Of a stretch of 64,000 nt of DNA, positions 1 to 8,749 are shown in pieces. Origin of the DNA: Colwellia sp. BRX10-3 (lineage in GTDB: Bacteria > Pseudomonadota > Gammaproteobacteria > Enterobacterales > Alteromonadaceae). Positions within the stretch are counted from its first letter, which is position 1, and each line of letters begins with the position of its first letter. The translations under genes were made by a program, and so were the position numbers. The notes beneath the pieces were generated by a model that did no database searches, was not told the origin of the DNA, and worked only from the letters and a program-made list of their open reading frames with translations. The DNA is taken from positions 310,001-374,000 of the forward strand of contig NZ_JACGWA010000001.1 of the NCBI RefSeq assembly GCF_014077505.1, written 5' to 3'.

Positions 1-788
1 AAGCCAGAGGTAAAACTCTAGGCATTATTGGTTATGGCCATATCGGTATGCAACTAGGCATATTAGCTGAAACGTTAGGCATGAGAGTTCGCTTTTTCGA
101 TATTGAAACTAAACTACCATTAGGTAATGCTAGCCAAGCACCAACCATGACAGCATTACTGAAAGAAGCTGATGTTATTAGCTTACATGTTCCCGAAACA
201 CCACAAACGAAAAATATGATGGGCGCGGCCGAATTTGAGGTCATGAAAGACGGTGTTATCTTTATTAATGCGTCACGCGGTACAGTGGTTGATATCGATG
301 CGTTAGCAGAGGCCTTAAGCACTAAAAAAGTGGCGGGTGCAGCAATCGATGTATTCCCAATTGAGCCTAAAAGTAACGACGAAGAATTTATCAGCCCGTT
401 ACGCGCATTTGATAACGTTATTTTAACGCCACACATTGGTGGTAGTACGAAAGAAGCACAAGAAAACATTGGCCTTGAAGTTGCCAGTAAACTTGCTAAA
501 TATTCAGACAATGGCTCAACATTATCTGCGGTTAACTTCCCTGAAGTATCGCTGCCTGGACATATAGGTACTAGCAGATTACTGCACATTCACCGTAATC
601 AGCCTGGGGTATTAACGCAAATTAACCAAATGTTTGCTAAACACGATATCAATATTGCCGCACAGTATTTACAAACTGCTGATCAAATTGGTTATGTGGT
701 TATAGATATTGAAGTTGAAAATCGTGAGTTGGCGTTAAAAGAATTGAAACAGATTGACGCCACTATCAGAGTAAGACTATTAAACTAG
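1..788 (+). CDS. serA: D-3-phosphoglycerate dehydrogenase, C-terminal part (5' end outside window)
   Basis: This is the 3' part of the gene; the reading frame is already open at base 3, so the start lies upstream. SerA oxidises 3-phosphoglycerate to 3-phosphohydroxypyruvate with NAD, the first step of serine synthesis, in the cytoplasm. The visible part opens with the NAD-binding glycine motif GIIGYGHIG. It continues with the dehydrogenase signatures NASRGTVVD and LTPHIGGST, where the His is the catalytic acid/base. It ends in an ACT-type regulatory domain of about 70 residues (HRNQPGVLTQINQMF) that in the family binds serine for feedback inhibition. A strong hairpin follows the stop. Family identity is very likely; the missing N-terminus cannot be assessed. 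Confidence 0.95.
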   Translation, partial: ARGKTLGIIGYGHIGMQLGILAETLGMRVRFFDIETKLPLGNASQAPTMTALLKEADVISLHVPETPQTKNMMGAAEFEVMKDGVIFINASRGTVVDIDALAEALSTKKVAGAAIDVFPIEPKSNDEEFISPLRAFDNVILTPHIGGSTKEAQENIGLEVASKLAKYSDNGSTLSAVNFPEVSLPGHIGTSRLLHIHRNQPGVLTQINQMFAKHDINIAAQYLQTADQIGYVVIDIEVENRELALKELKQIDATIRVRLLN

Positions 789-810
789 TATCAACCTGAT
801 TTAAATACGA

Positions 811-842
811 AAAAGCCAAAGATTATTATCTTTGGCTTTTTT
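811..842 (+). terminator. Rho-independent terminator after serA
   Basis: A 13-bp perfect stem (AAAAGCCAAAGAT and its complement) with a TATT loop is followed by a T-run. The left arm starts with an A-run, so the hairpin can also work on the minus strand for the converging pgpA operon. Confidence 0.9.
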
Positions 843-899
843 ATTGGCTGTTTACTATCTGTTTTTGACGATTACATTGTATTAAATCAATAACTCATT

Positions 900-1370
900 T
901 TAGTAAAAAATCAGCATCATACAGGCCCAAGCAGCTATACCTGCGACAATATCGTCAAGCATAATACCTAAGCCACCATGGCAATTTTTATCAATATAAG
1001 ATATCGGCCAAGGCTTTAAAATATCGAAAAAGCGGAATAACGCAAATCCCACTATCAAAGTTTGCCATGTTACAGGTATCAAAAACATGGTGATAAGAAA
1101 ACCAACAAATTCATCCCAAACTATGGCGCCATGATCAGGAACCCCAGCATCTTTGGCCGCTTTGCCACAAATATAAATACCAGCAATGCTCATTATTACT
1201 AACAGCGATAAATAAAGCGTATTATTCAATGGTGCCATCAGTAAAAATAATGGAACTGCGGCTAAGGTGCCAAACGTACCTGGTGCTTTAGGCGCTAAAC
1301 CACTACCAAAACCTAATGCCAAAAAATGGATTGGATTGGATAAGCGAAAATTTGCCGTAGAAGCTTTCAT
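900..1370 (-). CDS. pgpA: phosphatidylglycerophosphatase A
   Basis: A 156-residue inner-membrane enzyme that dephosphorylates phosphatidylglycerol phosphate to phosphatidylglycerol. The PgpA family signatures are visible: APGTFGTLAAVP near residue 30, the acidic segment DHGAIVWDEFVGF around residue 80, and DILKPWPI followed by GGLGIMLDDIVAG near the C-terminus. Several hydrophobic segments run through the protein. Its ATG overlaps the thiL stop by one base (TAATG), so the two are probably translationally coupled. It is the last gene of a ribH-nusB-thiL-pgpA operon, an arrangement common in gammaproteobacteria. Confidence 0.95.
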   Translation of the reverse strand: MKASTANFRLSNPIHFLALGFGSGLAPKAPGTFGTLAAVPLFLLMAPLNNTLYLSLLVIMSIAGIYICGKAAKDAGVPDHGAIVWDEFVGFLITMFLIPVTWQTLIVGFALFRFFDILKPWPISYIDKNCHGGLGIMLDDIVAGIAAWACMMLIFY

Positions 1371-2344
1371 TATGAATCTTTACTACTAGAAAAGTGTTCG
1401 AAGCTTTTAGTATGAATAGCGACAGGTTTACTGTTTAAGGTTGTGGTAATTTTTTCACTGCGATTTATCTGACCGATACAAGTGATGGTATTACTGGTAT
1501 TTGCTAAAGCGGTTTCCATACCCACTTTATTATCTTCAGCTACCGTAAATAACAATTCGTAGTCATCGCCACCGGTTAGTGTCATCTCAAACGCTTTATC
1601 CAAACCTACGGTATCACGCAATGCGTTTGAAATAGGTAAGTCATCTAACACGATATTAGCGCCTACTTTAGAAGCGGTACAAATATGCCCTAAATCAGCA
1701 ATTAAGCCGTCAGAAAGGTCGATTGCAGAACTTGCATATTCGCGCAGTGCTTGTCCGGCCAATATTCTTGGGGTTGGAAAATCTAAGCTACGCTGCACTC
1801 TTTCTCGATATTCAGGGGCAACATTCACTTCTTTTAATATATGCTTAAGTGCTAACGCTGCATCACCAATTTCACCGGTAACATAAATCCAGTCGCCAGC
1901 TTTAGCGCCTGATCGGGTAAGGTGTTTATTTTTTGGTACTAAACCTTGAGCGGTAACGGTAATACACAAAGGGCCTTGCGTTGTATCGCCACCAATTAAT
2001 TGCACATTATAATATTCGCACAATTCAAAAGCACCAATACAAAACTCTTCAACCCATTTTAGATCGACCTTGGGCATAGTAATAGCCAACGAAATCCAAG
2101 TAGGTTCAGCGCCCATTGCTGCTAGGTCTGATAAATTCACCGCAATTGATTTATGGCCAATTGCGCGTGCGCTGGTTTCATGGGTAAAATGAACTCCAGC
2201 GACTAATGTATCTGTGGTTATTGCAATATTTTGACGCTCAGAAGGACTGACTATGGCGCAGTCATCTCCGATCCCGAGCACAACATCCTTGCGTTTAATC
2301 GCTTGCTCACTAAAGAAGCGTTTGATCAATTCAAACTCTTTCAT
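1370..2344 (-). CDS. thiL: thiamine-monophosphate kinase
   Basis: A 324-residue cytoplasmic kinase that makes thiamine pyrophosphate from thiamine monophosphate and ATP. Motifs typical of the AIR-synthase/ThiL fold are present: GIGDDCAIV near residue 25, TTDTLVAGVHF, a central GGDTTQGP metal-binding loop, SAIDLSDGL and GGDDYELLF. The length is normal for the family. It lies 18 bases downstream of nusB and overlaps pgpA by one base, which fits one transcript. Confidence 0.96.
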   Translation of the reverse strand: MKEFELIKRFFSEQAIKRKDVVLGIGDDCAIVSPSERQNIAITTDTLVAGVHFTHETSARAIGHKSIAVNLSDLAAMGAEPTWISLAITMPKVDLKWVEEFCIGAFELCEYYNVQLIGGDTTQGPLCITVTAQGLVPKNKHLTRSGAKAGDWIYVTGEIGDAALALKHILKEVNVAPEYRERVQRSLDFPTPRILAGQALREYASSAIDLSDGLIADLGHICTASKVGANIVLDDLPISNALRDTVGLDKAFEMTLTGGDDYELLFTVAEDNKVGMETALANTSNTITCIGQINRSEKITTTLNSKPVAIHTKSFEHFSSSKDS

Positions 2345-2362
2345 ATTACAACCAAATTTTAT

Positions 2363-2779
2363 CTATTCGTTCGGACGAACAAGCTTAACGACTTTATCTA
2401 AAACACCGTTGACAAACTTATGACTATCATCTGCACCAAATGATTTTGCTAACTCAATGGCTTCGTTGATGATAACGCGATAAGGCACATCTAGGCATTC
2501 AGACAATTCAAATACCGCGACGCGTAAAATAGCTTTTTCAACCGGGTCAACATCTTTTAGTGGGCGGTCAACATGTGGTGAAATTTTTTCATCAATGCTG
2601 CCAACCTGCGCTGAAATACCGCGAAATAATTGTTGAAAATAAGGGATGTCGAAACGACGTGCACTATTTTCAGTCAAAAAATTTAATTCGATTTCAGCAA
2701 TATTATTTTGGCTTAGTTGCCAAGAGTAAACTGCTTGTACTGCCAACTCTCTGGCTTTTCTTCTAGGTGATGGTTTCAC
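2363..2779 (-). CDS. nusB: transcription antitermination factor NusB
   Basis: A 138-residue all-helical protein that, with NusE (S10), binds boxA RNA and supports antitermination in rRNA operons. The start [23 protein letters not shown] and the C-terminal [31 protein letters not shown] are diagnostic of NusB. It sits 12 bases after ribH, and this ribH-nusB pairing is widely conserved. Confidence 0.96.
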   Translation of the reverse strand: MKPSPRRKARELAVQAVYSWQLSQNNIAEIELNFLTENSARRFDIPYFQQLFRGISAQVGSIDEKISPHVDRPLKDVDPVEKAILRVAVFELSECLDVPYRVIINEAIELAKSFGADDSHKFVNGVLDKVVKLVRPNE

Positions 2780-2791
2780 AAAAATATCCTG

Positions 2792-3256
2792 TTATAGCTT
2801 ATCTAGCACGTTAACCATTTCTAAAGCACTTAATGCTGCTTCAGCGCCTTTATTGCCTACTTTAAGGCCAGCACGGTCAATAGCTTGTTCAATACTGTCG
2901 GTGGTAATAACGCCAAATGCCACTGGTAAAGTATATTCCATTGCCACTTGTGCTAAACCTTTATTACATTCGCCAGCAACAAAATCAAAATGAGGTGTAC
3001 CACCTCGGATGACGGCACCAATAGCAATAATGGCATCGTATCCACCTTTAGCAGCGATTTTCTTAGCCGCTACTGGCAACTCATAGGCACCAGGAACACG
3101 AATTAATGTTATGTCACTATCGGCAACATTACCATGGCGTTTAAGCGCATCTACCGCACCTTCAAGTAAACTTTCAACAACAAAACTATTAAAACGAGAG
3201 ACAACAATTGCGAATTTCTTACCGGTTGCATCAAAGTTAGCTTCTATGACATTCAT
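2792..3256 (-). CDS. ribH: 6,7-dimethyl-8-ribityllumazine synthase
   Basis: A 154-residue enzyme that condenses 5-amino-6-ribitylaminouracil with 3,4-dihydroxy-2-butanone 4-phosphate to form lumazine, the penultimate step of riboflavin synthesis. Typical motifs are [26 protein letters not shown], the substrate loop [14 protein letters not shown] and [12 protein letters not shown]. It is first in the operon with nusB, thiL and pgpA. No ribBA, ribD or ribE gene is next to it, so the rest of the pathway must be elsewhere. I see no FMN riboswitch in the upstream gap. Confidence 0.96.
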   Translation of the reverse strand: MNVIEANFDATGKKFAIVVSRFNSFVVESLLEGAVDALKRHGNVADSDITLIRVPGAYELPVAAKKIAAKGGYDAIIAIGAVIRGGTPHFDFVAGECNKGLAQVAMEYTLPVAFGVITTDSIEQAIDRAGLKVGNKGAEAALSALEMVNVLDKL

Positions 3257-3620
3257 TTAAAAATCACCTACTGATAAAAATTGCCGCAATTCTAGCAAAT
3301 TGCACGCCCCTGAGGAACTCGTTTTGACAAATTTATCGGAAATTGCGCACCTAAAGTCTAAATTTGGGTTTTATTGTTGCTTGGCAGCAACTTAAACTTT
3401 AGTCCAATATCTTGATTTAGTTTTTTTAAAGGCACTTACTGAAAAATTTGACCATATAAATGCTGATTTACAACTATTAGAAAGGATATAAGTGTTAATG
3501 CTACTTAGCCCAATCATTTTTACTAAATCTCTAGCTATAGTATTTGGTCATGGCACATTTAGCGCCATTTTTGTATCATAGTGCTATCTATAGTTTAAGC
3601 GCATATTTATTTGAAATTTT
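3257..3620. other. intergenic region between divergent ribH and a small membrane-protein gene
   Basis: An AT-rich gap of 364 bases. The only structure seen is a short hairpin at 3376-3391 (GTTGC/GCAAC, 6-nt loop). It presumably carries promoters for ribH (leftward) and the small gene to the right, but none could be assigned by eye. Confidence 0.4.
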
Positions 3621-3929
3621 ATGACCATTTATTTCTCTTCCAATAAAATACCAGCATTGCATGAATTTAGCTTACATCAGCGACAAGCTATTTTAACATT
3701 GGCGCAATCCAAGCTTACTGCACCTGAAAAATTTATCTTAAATATGATTAAGTTATCGCTGTTGATTCCGCCATTTCTGTTTATCGCTAATTTACAAGGT
3801 ATTGCCTTAGCCTCTTCTGTTGCTTTAGTGCTGATCGCCTATTTCGCAGTGTTAAGACCTATCATGCTGTTCTTTTCACAAAAACACCTTGATAAAGCCA
3901 TTGCCCAATACCAAAAAAGCGAACATTAG
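3621..3929 (+). CDS. small two-helix inner-membrane protein, unknown function
   Basis: A 102-residue protein I cannot assign with confidence; it may belong to one of the small DUF families of the Alteromonadales. The first 40 residues are soluble (MTIYFSSNKIPALHEFSLHQR). Two hydrophobic segments follow at about 42-60 and 62-86, joined by a very short loop, and the C-terminus is charged (QKHLDKAIAQYQKSEH). This suggests a membrane hairpin with both ends in the cytoplasm. The stop codon lies at the loop of the downstream terminator hairpin. It stands alone between divergent ribH and convergent mlaA. Confidence 0.75.
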   Translation: MTIYFSSNKIPALHEFSLHQRQAILTLAQSKLTAPEKFILNMIKLSLLIPPFLFIANLQGIALASSVALVLIAYFAVLRPIMLFFSQKHLDKAIAQYQKSEH

Positions 3930-3940
3930 TTCGCTTTTTT
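3913..3940 (+). terminator. terminator shared by the small membrane-protein gene and mlaA
   Basis: A 12-bp perfect stem (AAAAAAGCGAAC and its complement) with loop ATTA and a T-run on both strands. The TAG stop of the plus-strand gene runs from the loop into the stem, so coding sequence forms the whole left arm. Confidence 0.88.
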
Positions 3941-3971
3941 ATTCCTACTTATAATGGTGAATGTATTAAAA

Positions 3972-4772
3972 CTACATTCCTTCAAGTTCTTCTAGGTAGG
4001 CGTCAATATTTTCTTCTTCTGCTTGGTTCACTTCAATCGGTGGGTTACCGTCGTAAACCTTATACTGCATATTTTGAAAATAAGCATTTTTAACAAATTC
4101 ATAAGGGTCAATAGCGTCATTTAAAATAGCTTCTTGATCCGCAAAAGACGCTCGAGCTTCTAAACCTAAAATGCCGGCACGTAATATATTAGGCCAAAAA
4201 TCAATCACCGCAAGTGGCCAATAATAGCTATCAACAAAGTCACCAACCTCTTCACGTACAGATGAAGGGCCAAGCGCAGGAACTACTAAGAAAGGGCCAT
4301 CGCCAACACCATAACTACCCAACACCTCACCGAATTCTTCTTCTTGTCGGTCCCAACCAAAATCACTCGCTGGGTCAAAAAAACCCAATAAGCCAATCGT
4401 TGAATTCAACACAAAACGTCCGGTTGATTTTGCCGCATCAGTGAACTTTGCTTGTAACAAATGGTTAATGATTGTTGAAGGTTCGTTTAAGTTAAGTGCC
4501 ATGTTATGAACACCTGTGCGCAAATCTGTTGGCATATATTCAACATATCCTTGAGATGCTGGCTTGAAGACGTATTTGTCTGCATAGTCCCATGTAAAAG
4601 TCCAAAATGGGCGGTTAATAGCTTCTAGCGGATCTTTTGGATCAGATACTGTTTGCTCTGATGAAGGCGTTGTAGAACAAGCCGTTAAAAATAACGAAAG
4701 CATTACGGTTAATATAAGTTTTAGACTAAATGTTGCTTGGGCTTTCAATGCAATGTTGCTTATTCTGTTCAC
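3972..4772 (-). CDS. mlaA: MlaA (VacJ) outer-membrane lipoprotein, phospholipid retrograde transport
   Basis: MlaA sits in the outer membrane and removes mislocalised phospholipids from its outer leaflet, passing them to the MlaC/MlaFEDB system. The family core is clear: DPLEAINRPFWTFTWDYADKYVFKP, then FVLNSTIGLLGFFDPASDFG and the glycine-rich GVGDGPFLVVPALGPSSVRE. A lipoprotein signal ends in LFLTAC (Cys about 32). I choose the GTG start because AAGGA lies 7 bases before it; an ATG 33 bases further upstream (4805) has no good ribosome site. The other mla genes are not in this window. Confidence 0.93.
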   Translation of the reverse strand: MNRISNIALKAQATFSLKLILTVMLSLFLTACSTTPSSEQTVSDPKDPLEAINRPFWTFTWDYADKYVFKPASQGYVEYMPTDLRTGVHNMALNLNEPSTIINHLLQAKFTDAAKSTGRFVLNSTIGLLGFFDPASDFGWDRQEEEFGEVLGSYGVGDGPFLVVPALGPSSVREEVGDFVDSYYWPLAVIDFWPNILRAGILGLEARASFADQEAILNDAIDPYEFVKNAYFQNMQYKVYDGNPPIEVNQAEEENIDAYLEELEGM

Positions 4773-4944
4773 TACAGGATCCTTGTTTTTATAACCGCGA
4801 TTCATTCGATATTACGGTTATAATTGAAATATAAACTTTTCTAACACCAGTTTATCACGGGAGCATTAAGAGTTTTATTTAAAAAATGTAATTTTAAGTG
4901 TTGCGCGTTATACAACATGACTCTCTGTAAATAGCGCTAATAAA

Positions 4945-5412
4945 TTATTTTGATATTTTTTGCCGATGAACGGAAAGTAACATTTCGGCCTCGGCTCTTG
5001 GAATATCGCACTCGCGCATAATTTCGGCAATATCTGCGCCTAGCTCAACAAGCTTTTGCGCCCGAGTGTACAGCTTATCTTCTGGTTGTTGATGTAAAAG
5101 CTGTTCAATGGTTTGAAATTTATTATTGAACTGTTCTTGAGTCACTTTAATGCGGTGTTCTAGTTGTTTGCTAACTTGTTCATTTTCGATTTGCGACTCG
5201 CTACACAGTTTTTGGTTAATATCTAACTGCGATTGACTACTGGCGAGCAAATCTTGCAACTCTAACAATTGTATTTCTTGGCTATTTACTTGTTGTTGTA
5301 ATTCATCAATTTGCTTAGCAAAACGATTCTTCAGTGCCAACAATAACATAGCAACAAGCATCACAATGGCGAATGCGATTAAGCTGATCAGATTAGCGGG
5401 TATATTTTCCAT
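4945..5412 (-). CDS. DUF2802 membrane-anchored coiled-coil protein at the end of the che operon
   Basis: A 155-residue protein with one N-terminal membrane helix (about 8-28), a long Gln/Glu-rich coiled coil (about 35-105) and a conserved C-terminal segment, LYTRAQKLVELGADIAEIMRECDIPRAEAEMLLS, that matches my recollection of DUF2802. Genes of this family often follow cheW in Pseudomonas and its relatives; the function is not established. The C-terminal segment looks like a small helix-turn-helix-like fold. It is separated from cheW by a terminator-like hairpin, so it may be expressed at a lower level than the rest of the operon. Confidence 0.82.
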   Translation of the reverse strand: MENIPANLISLIAFAIVMLVAMLLLALKNRFAKQIDELQQQVNSQEIQLLELQDLLASSQSQLDINQKLCSESQIENEQVSKQLEHRIKVTQEQFNNKFQTIEQLLHQQPEDKLYTRAQKLVELGADIAEIMRECDIPRAEAEMLLSVHRQKISK

Positions 5413-5430
5413 AATTAAATTAAGTTCGCT

Positions 5431-5456
5431 GAAAATAAAAGCCTGCTTATGCAGGC
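5431..5456 (-). terminator. terminator-like hairpin between cheW and the DUF2802 gene
   Basis: On the minus strand GCCTGC-ATAA-GCAGGC is followed by TTTTATTTT. It lies directly after the cheW stop and just before the next gene, so it should end or attenuate the long flhA-cheW transcript. Confidence 0.75.
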
Positions 5457-5469
5457 CTATTGGTCGACG

Positions 5470-5964
5470 TTAGAATTGTTTTAATTCATCCCATTCGTCA
5501 TCAGAGAGTAATTTATTCAAATCAACCAAGATCAGTAACTCACCTTCTCGGTTAGACACACCTTGAATAAACTTAGCACTTTCATCGTTGCCAACATTTG
5601 GCGCAACATCAATATCTGATGCTTTCAAATAAACGACTTCAGCAACACTATCAACTAAAATACCAATAACTTGTGTTTCAGCTTCAATGATCACTACGCG
5701 TGTGTTGTCTGATATTTCAGCAGACTCAAGCCCAAATCTTGCACGAGTATCAATAACGGTAACCACATTGCCACGCAAGTTGATAATACCCATAACATAC
5801 ATTGGCGCACCCGGAACAGGTGCTATTTCAGTGTAGCGTAATACTTCTTGAACTTGCATTACGTTAATACCATAGGTTTCGCTGCCGAGCTTAAACGTTA
5901 CCCATTGTAGTAGTTCATCATTGATGTCTACACGTTCGCTTGCATTGCGTCTTTCATCAGACAT
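5470..5964 (-). CDS. cheW: chemotaxis coupling protein CheW
   Basis: A 164-residue single CheW domain that links chemoreceptors to CheA in the sensory array. Typical segments are VTFKLGSETYGINVMQVQEVLRY, VMGIINLRGNVVTVIDTRARFG and ILVDSVAEVVYL. A short polar N-terminal tail and a C-terminal acidic tail (LSDDEWDELKQF) flank the domain. It is near the end of the che operon, downstream of the CheW-like parP. A terminator-like hairpin follows. Confidence 0.96.
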   Translation of the reverse strand: MSDERRNASERVDINDELLQWVTFKLGSETYGINVMQVQEVLRYTEIAPVPGAPMYVMGIINLRGNVVTVIDTRARFGLESAEISDNTRVVIIEAETQVIGILVDSVAEVVYLKASDIDVAPNVGNDESAKFIQGVSNREGELLILVDLNKLLSDDEWDELKQF

Positions 5965-6051
5965 ACTGCTGACCTCTTTAAATTTCTGTTTTACTTAAAT
6001 ACTTATACTCTAAGTATACTGGCAAGTTTGAATTCATCAATTATTCTTGTC

Positions 6052-6960
6052 TTATATTTGCGTTATATTTGCGCCTTTTTCCAATAACTTAATTAAAGAC
6101 CCAACATCTAAGAGTGCACACATACGATTTTTCACTAATCCTGCAAGCCAAGGACGTTTGTTTGCTGAATCTAACCATTTAACATCTTCTTGCTTGAGCG
6201 TTACCGTATCGATCAATTTTTCAGCCGTCAAGCCCCACGATGAATCACTCAGCATTATGATGTATTGGTAGTTAAGCGCGGAGATTAATGCTTCATCGCA
6301 CTTTTCAGGCATTACCCAACGAGCAGTATCAACTACTTTTACTTTTTCTTCTCGGTGCAGCATAACACCCTTAAACCAATCAGGCTTGCCCATTAGTGGT
6401 GTGGTTTTATCTGTGTTATGGATACCACCCAACTCGATCAGCGGAACAGCAATGGTTAAACCAGCAACTTCAAAAAACATCGCCTGAAAGTCGCCTTGGC
6501 GATAGCTTAATTTTTTACTCGCTACGAAACCGCCTGAGCTTTTATGGGTTTTAATTTCATTTTCGCTAACGTTAGCGGCACTTGTTACTGACTTTAACTC
6601 TGGTGTTAATTCGGGCTTAAATTCTGGTTTAATTTCTGGTTTAACTTCTGGTTTTCTTGGCGCTGTTCTAGCTACTACTTTTTTCTGGACTGGCTTAACA
6701 ACTGTTTGTCTTATGACCGGTTCGGTAATAGTTAGGCCTTGAACTAGGATTTTATTCTCAGCTTTTGCTGAGCTTAACTGTTTTGTGTTTTCTGGTGCAA
6801 AAACCTGAGGGAAAGTAGCACTGTTAAGTAACTTATCTAAAGGTTGAGCTTGTTTGATTTTAACCGGCAATGCTGGCTTTTGCTCTATTTCTTCTTCAGT
6901 AAGCAACTCTGACAAATAAGTCTGCATCAATTTTTTACTTGCAGCTAAAGGCTTCGGCAT
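6052..6960 (-). CDS. parP: ParP-like CheW-domain protein, polar chemotaxis array partner
   Basis: A 302-residue protein with a CheW-like domain in the C-terminal half (from about residue 160: MFFEVAGLTIAVPLIELGGI). It is preceded by a long low-complexity linker with a run of KPE units (KPEVKPEIKPEFKPEL, about residues 108-123). In Vibrio, the ParP protein encoded at this position joins CheA and the ParA-like ParC to keep the array at the cell pole. The gene starts 4 bases after parC ends. Assignment as ParP rests on domain layout and position between parC and cheW. Confidence 0.88.
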   Translation of the reverse strand: MPKPLAASKKLMQTYLSELLTEEEIEQKPALPVKIKQAQPLDKLLNSATFPQVFAPENTKQLSSAKAENKILVQGLTITEPVIRQTVVKPVQKKVVARTAPRKPEVKPEIKPEFKPELTPELKSVTSAANVSENEIKTHKSSGGFVASKKLSYRQGDFQAMFFEVAGLTIAVPLIELGGIHNTDKTTPLMGKPDWFKGVMLHREEKVKVVDTARWVMPEKCDEALISALNYQYIIMLSDSSWGLTAEKLIDTVTLKQEDVKWLDSANKRPWLAGLVKNRMCALLDVGSLIKLLEKGANITQI

Positions 6961-6964
6961 CGGC

Positions 6965-7741
6965 TTACTTACTCACAGTGTTTAAATTAGCGATATATTT
7001 TAATAAATTATCATAAGCAATGATACCACGAGAGTTTGCGGCATAATCTGAAGGCACCTTTTGAGCAACACTGGCATTTCGAAAATTAGTATCAATTGGC
7101 ACAACACCCGGCCATACAGAGTCACCGTAAAGCTCTTGTAATTTTTTGTAAGTCATTATTGATGCTTTAGTACGTTTATCAAACATAGTGGGGACTATAG
7201 TATATTTAAAGGGTTCAGGTTGTTGACCTTGCATAATGTCTAAAGTTTTCATCATGCGATCTAAACCTTTTAGCGCTAAGAAGTCGGTTTGAACGGGTAC
7301 GATAATTCTATCACTGGCTGCTAACGCATTCACCATAAGCACCCCTAAAATTGGTGGGCAATCAATTAATACATAATCGTATTCGTCTTCGATTGCGCGC
7401 ATAACTTTTTTTAACACTAACCCCATGCCACCTTTATTACCAAGCGAGCGATCGAGTGTAGCTAAGCCCATAGTCGCAGGCAATATGTCGATATTATCAT
7501 AATGAGTAGGACATAAGCTTTGCATGATTTGCTCTTTGGTAGACACCTGTAAAAACAAATCATAAACGCTGAGATCTAAGTCTTCAGATTCGATACCAAA
7601 ATAGTAACTTAATGACGCATGGGGATCGGTATCCACTAAAAGTACCCTATGCCCTTGTTCAGCTAATAAACCAGCTAAGGCAATAGCTGAGGTAGTTTTA
7701 CCCACGCCACCTTTTTGATTTGCAACGGTCCAAACTACCAA
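6965..7741 (-). CDS. parC: ParA-family ATPase ParC (chemotaxis array positioning)
   Basis: A 258-residue ParA/Soj-type ATPase with a deviant Walker A motif (KGGVGKTTSA, residues about 10-19), the switch segment LLVDTDPHASLS and a Walker B-like YVLIDCPPILG. No DNA-binding N-terminal domain and no parB partner or parS site is nearby, which argues against plasmid or chromosome partitioning. Its place between motD and parP in the che operon matches the Vibrio/Pseudomonas ParC group that positions chemotaxis arrays at the old pole. This is distinct from topoisomerase IV subunit ParC, despite the name. Confidence 0.92.
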   Translation of the reverse strand: MVVWTVANQKGGVGKTTSAIALAGLLAEQGHRVLLVDTDPHASLSYYFGIESEDLDLSVYDLFLQVSTKEQIMQSLCPTHYDNIDILPATMGLATLDRSLGNKGGMGLVLKKVMRAIEDEYDYVLIDCPPILGVLMVNALAASDRIIVPVQTDFLALKGLDRMMKTLDIMQGQQPEPFKYTIVPTMFDKRTKASIMTYKKLQELYGDSVWPGVVPIDTNFRNASVAQKVPSDYAANSRGIIAYDNLLKYIANLNTVSK

Positions 7742-7750
7742 GAGAAATTC

Positions 7751-8749
7751 CTATTGATCATTAGCTTTTATTTCTGATGGTTTGACCACTTCATTGTCTA
7801 TATTAGGCTCAGTACGCGTGGTTATACGAATACCGCCATTATCTAGTCGAATAATACGAATTTCGTCAGTTTTTTGTTCAGTGCTAATGCTTTTAATCGC
7901 TTCAACATCTTTGACTGAAATGGTGGGTGTTGCCAATAAATTGGCTTTTTCTAAACCATATTTAGAAATCGCAATAACGACACGGCGATTTTTTGCTCGA
8001 CCTGTTGCTGTAGCATTGTCTGCGCTTGGATAGTATTGACCATATCCTTCAATAGCCATACGCGCAGGGTTTAAAGTTAATTCTTCTAATACCCGTAAAA
8101 TTGCTGTTGCTCTAAATACTGATAACTCCCAATTAGAGGAAAAAATTTCGGTATCAATTACTTGGTTATCGGTATAGCCCCTAACCCTAATGTAATTAGT
8201 TGTATCGGCAATAATTTGGTAGATAACCGACAGAATATCTTTTGCGGCATTGGTTGGCGACGATGAACCACTTGGAAATAATAAACCGCTGTTTAATTCA
8301 ATTTCTAACCAGTCGCCATCTATTTGCAATTGCGCGTATCCGGATTCAACTAGCTCGTACAAAGCTTCATGAAGATCTTTTTCTAAAGACGTTAACGTTG
8401 TGCCAACTTGTGCGTCTGACACATTAGATAAGGTAACTTCACCTGTAACCAGCTCAGGGCCGGCATCAGACAAAATACCGTTGCCAAATAATCGTTTATT
8501 AGTTTTTGAACTGTTGACAGGTAAAATGTCATCACCATGGCCGCGATTTTTAGGTTTGTCTTTATTCGCTTGAAAGACACGACCTATAGATTCGGTAGCC
8601 GTTTCAAAAGGTTCTTCGTCGATCATCGCCATGGCATATAACACGACAAAAAGTGCAAAGAGTAAGGTCATATAATCAGCGTATGAAACTAACCAACGCT
8701 CAACATTTTCATGCTCAACTAAATGGCGTCGTGCTCGCAGGCGGTTCAT
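7751..8749 (-). CDS. motD: flagellar stator protein of the MotB family (MotD-like)
   Basis: A 332-residue stator subunit that anchors MotC-like partners to peptidoglycan. The N-terminal plug and membrane helix are clear (RWLVSYADYMTLLFALFVVLYAM), with the ion-carrying Asp at residue 25. A C-terminal OmpA-like domain (about 150-265) carries the peptidoglycan-binding region, including VRGYTDNQ and GRAKNRRVVI. A tail of about 60 residues follows the OmpA domain. The ATG overlaps the motC stop (ATGA). Location inside the che operon matches the second, MotCD-type stator pair of Pseudomonas. Confidence 0.93.
   Translation of the reverse strand: MNRLRARRHLVEHENVERWLVSYADYMTLLFALFVVLYAMAMIDEEPFETATESIGRVFQANKDKPKNRGHGDDILPVNSSKTNKRLFGNGILSDAGPELVTGEVTLSNVSDAQVGTTLTSLEKDLHEALYELVESGYAQLQIDGDWLEIELNSGLLFPSGSSSPTNAAKDILSVIYQIIADTTNYIRVRGYTDNQVIDTEIFSSNWELSVFRATAILRVLEELTLNPARMAIEGYGQYYPSADNATATGRAKNRRVVIAISKYGLEKANLLATPTISVKDVEAIKSISTEQKTDEIRIIRLDNGGIRITTRTEPNIDNEVVKPSEIKANDQ

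Noticed and set aside
2792-3620. Possible FMN riboswitch upstream of ribH
   Set aside because: The conserved FMN-element boxes are not visible in the gap, and such elements usually precede ribB or ribBA, not ribH beside nusB.
4955-4985. Sigma-28 -10-like GCCGATGA on the plus strand
   Set aside because: It lies inside the DUF2802 coding sequence with no TAAA at the right distance and no gene to serve.
6965-7741. ParA-type gene as a chromosome or plasmid partition system
   Set aside because: No parB or parS-like repeats nearby; the gene is embedded in the che operon next to parP.
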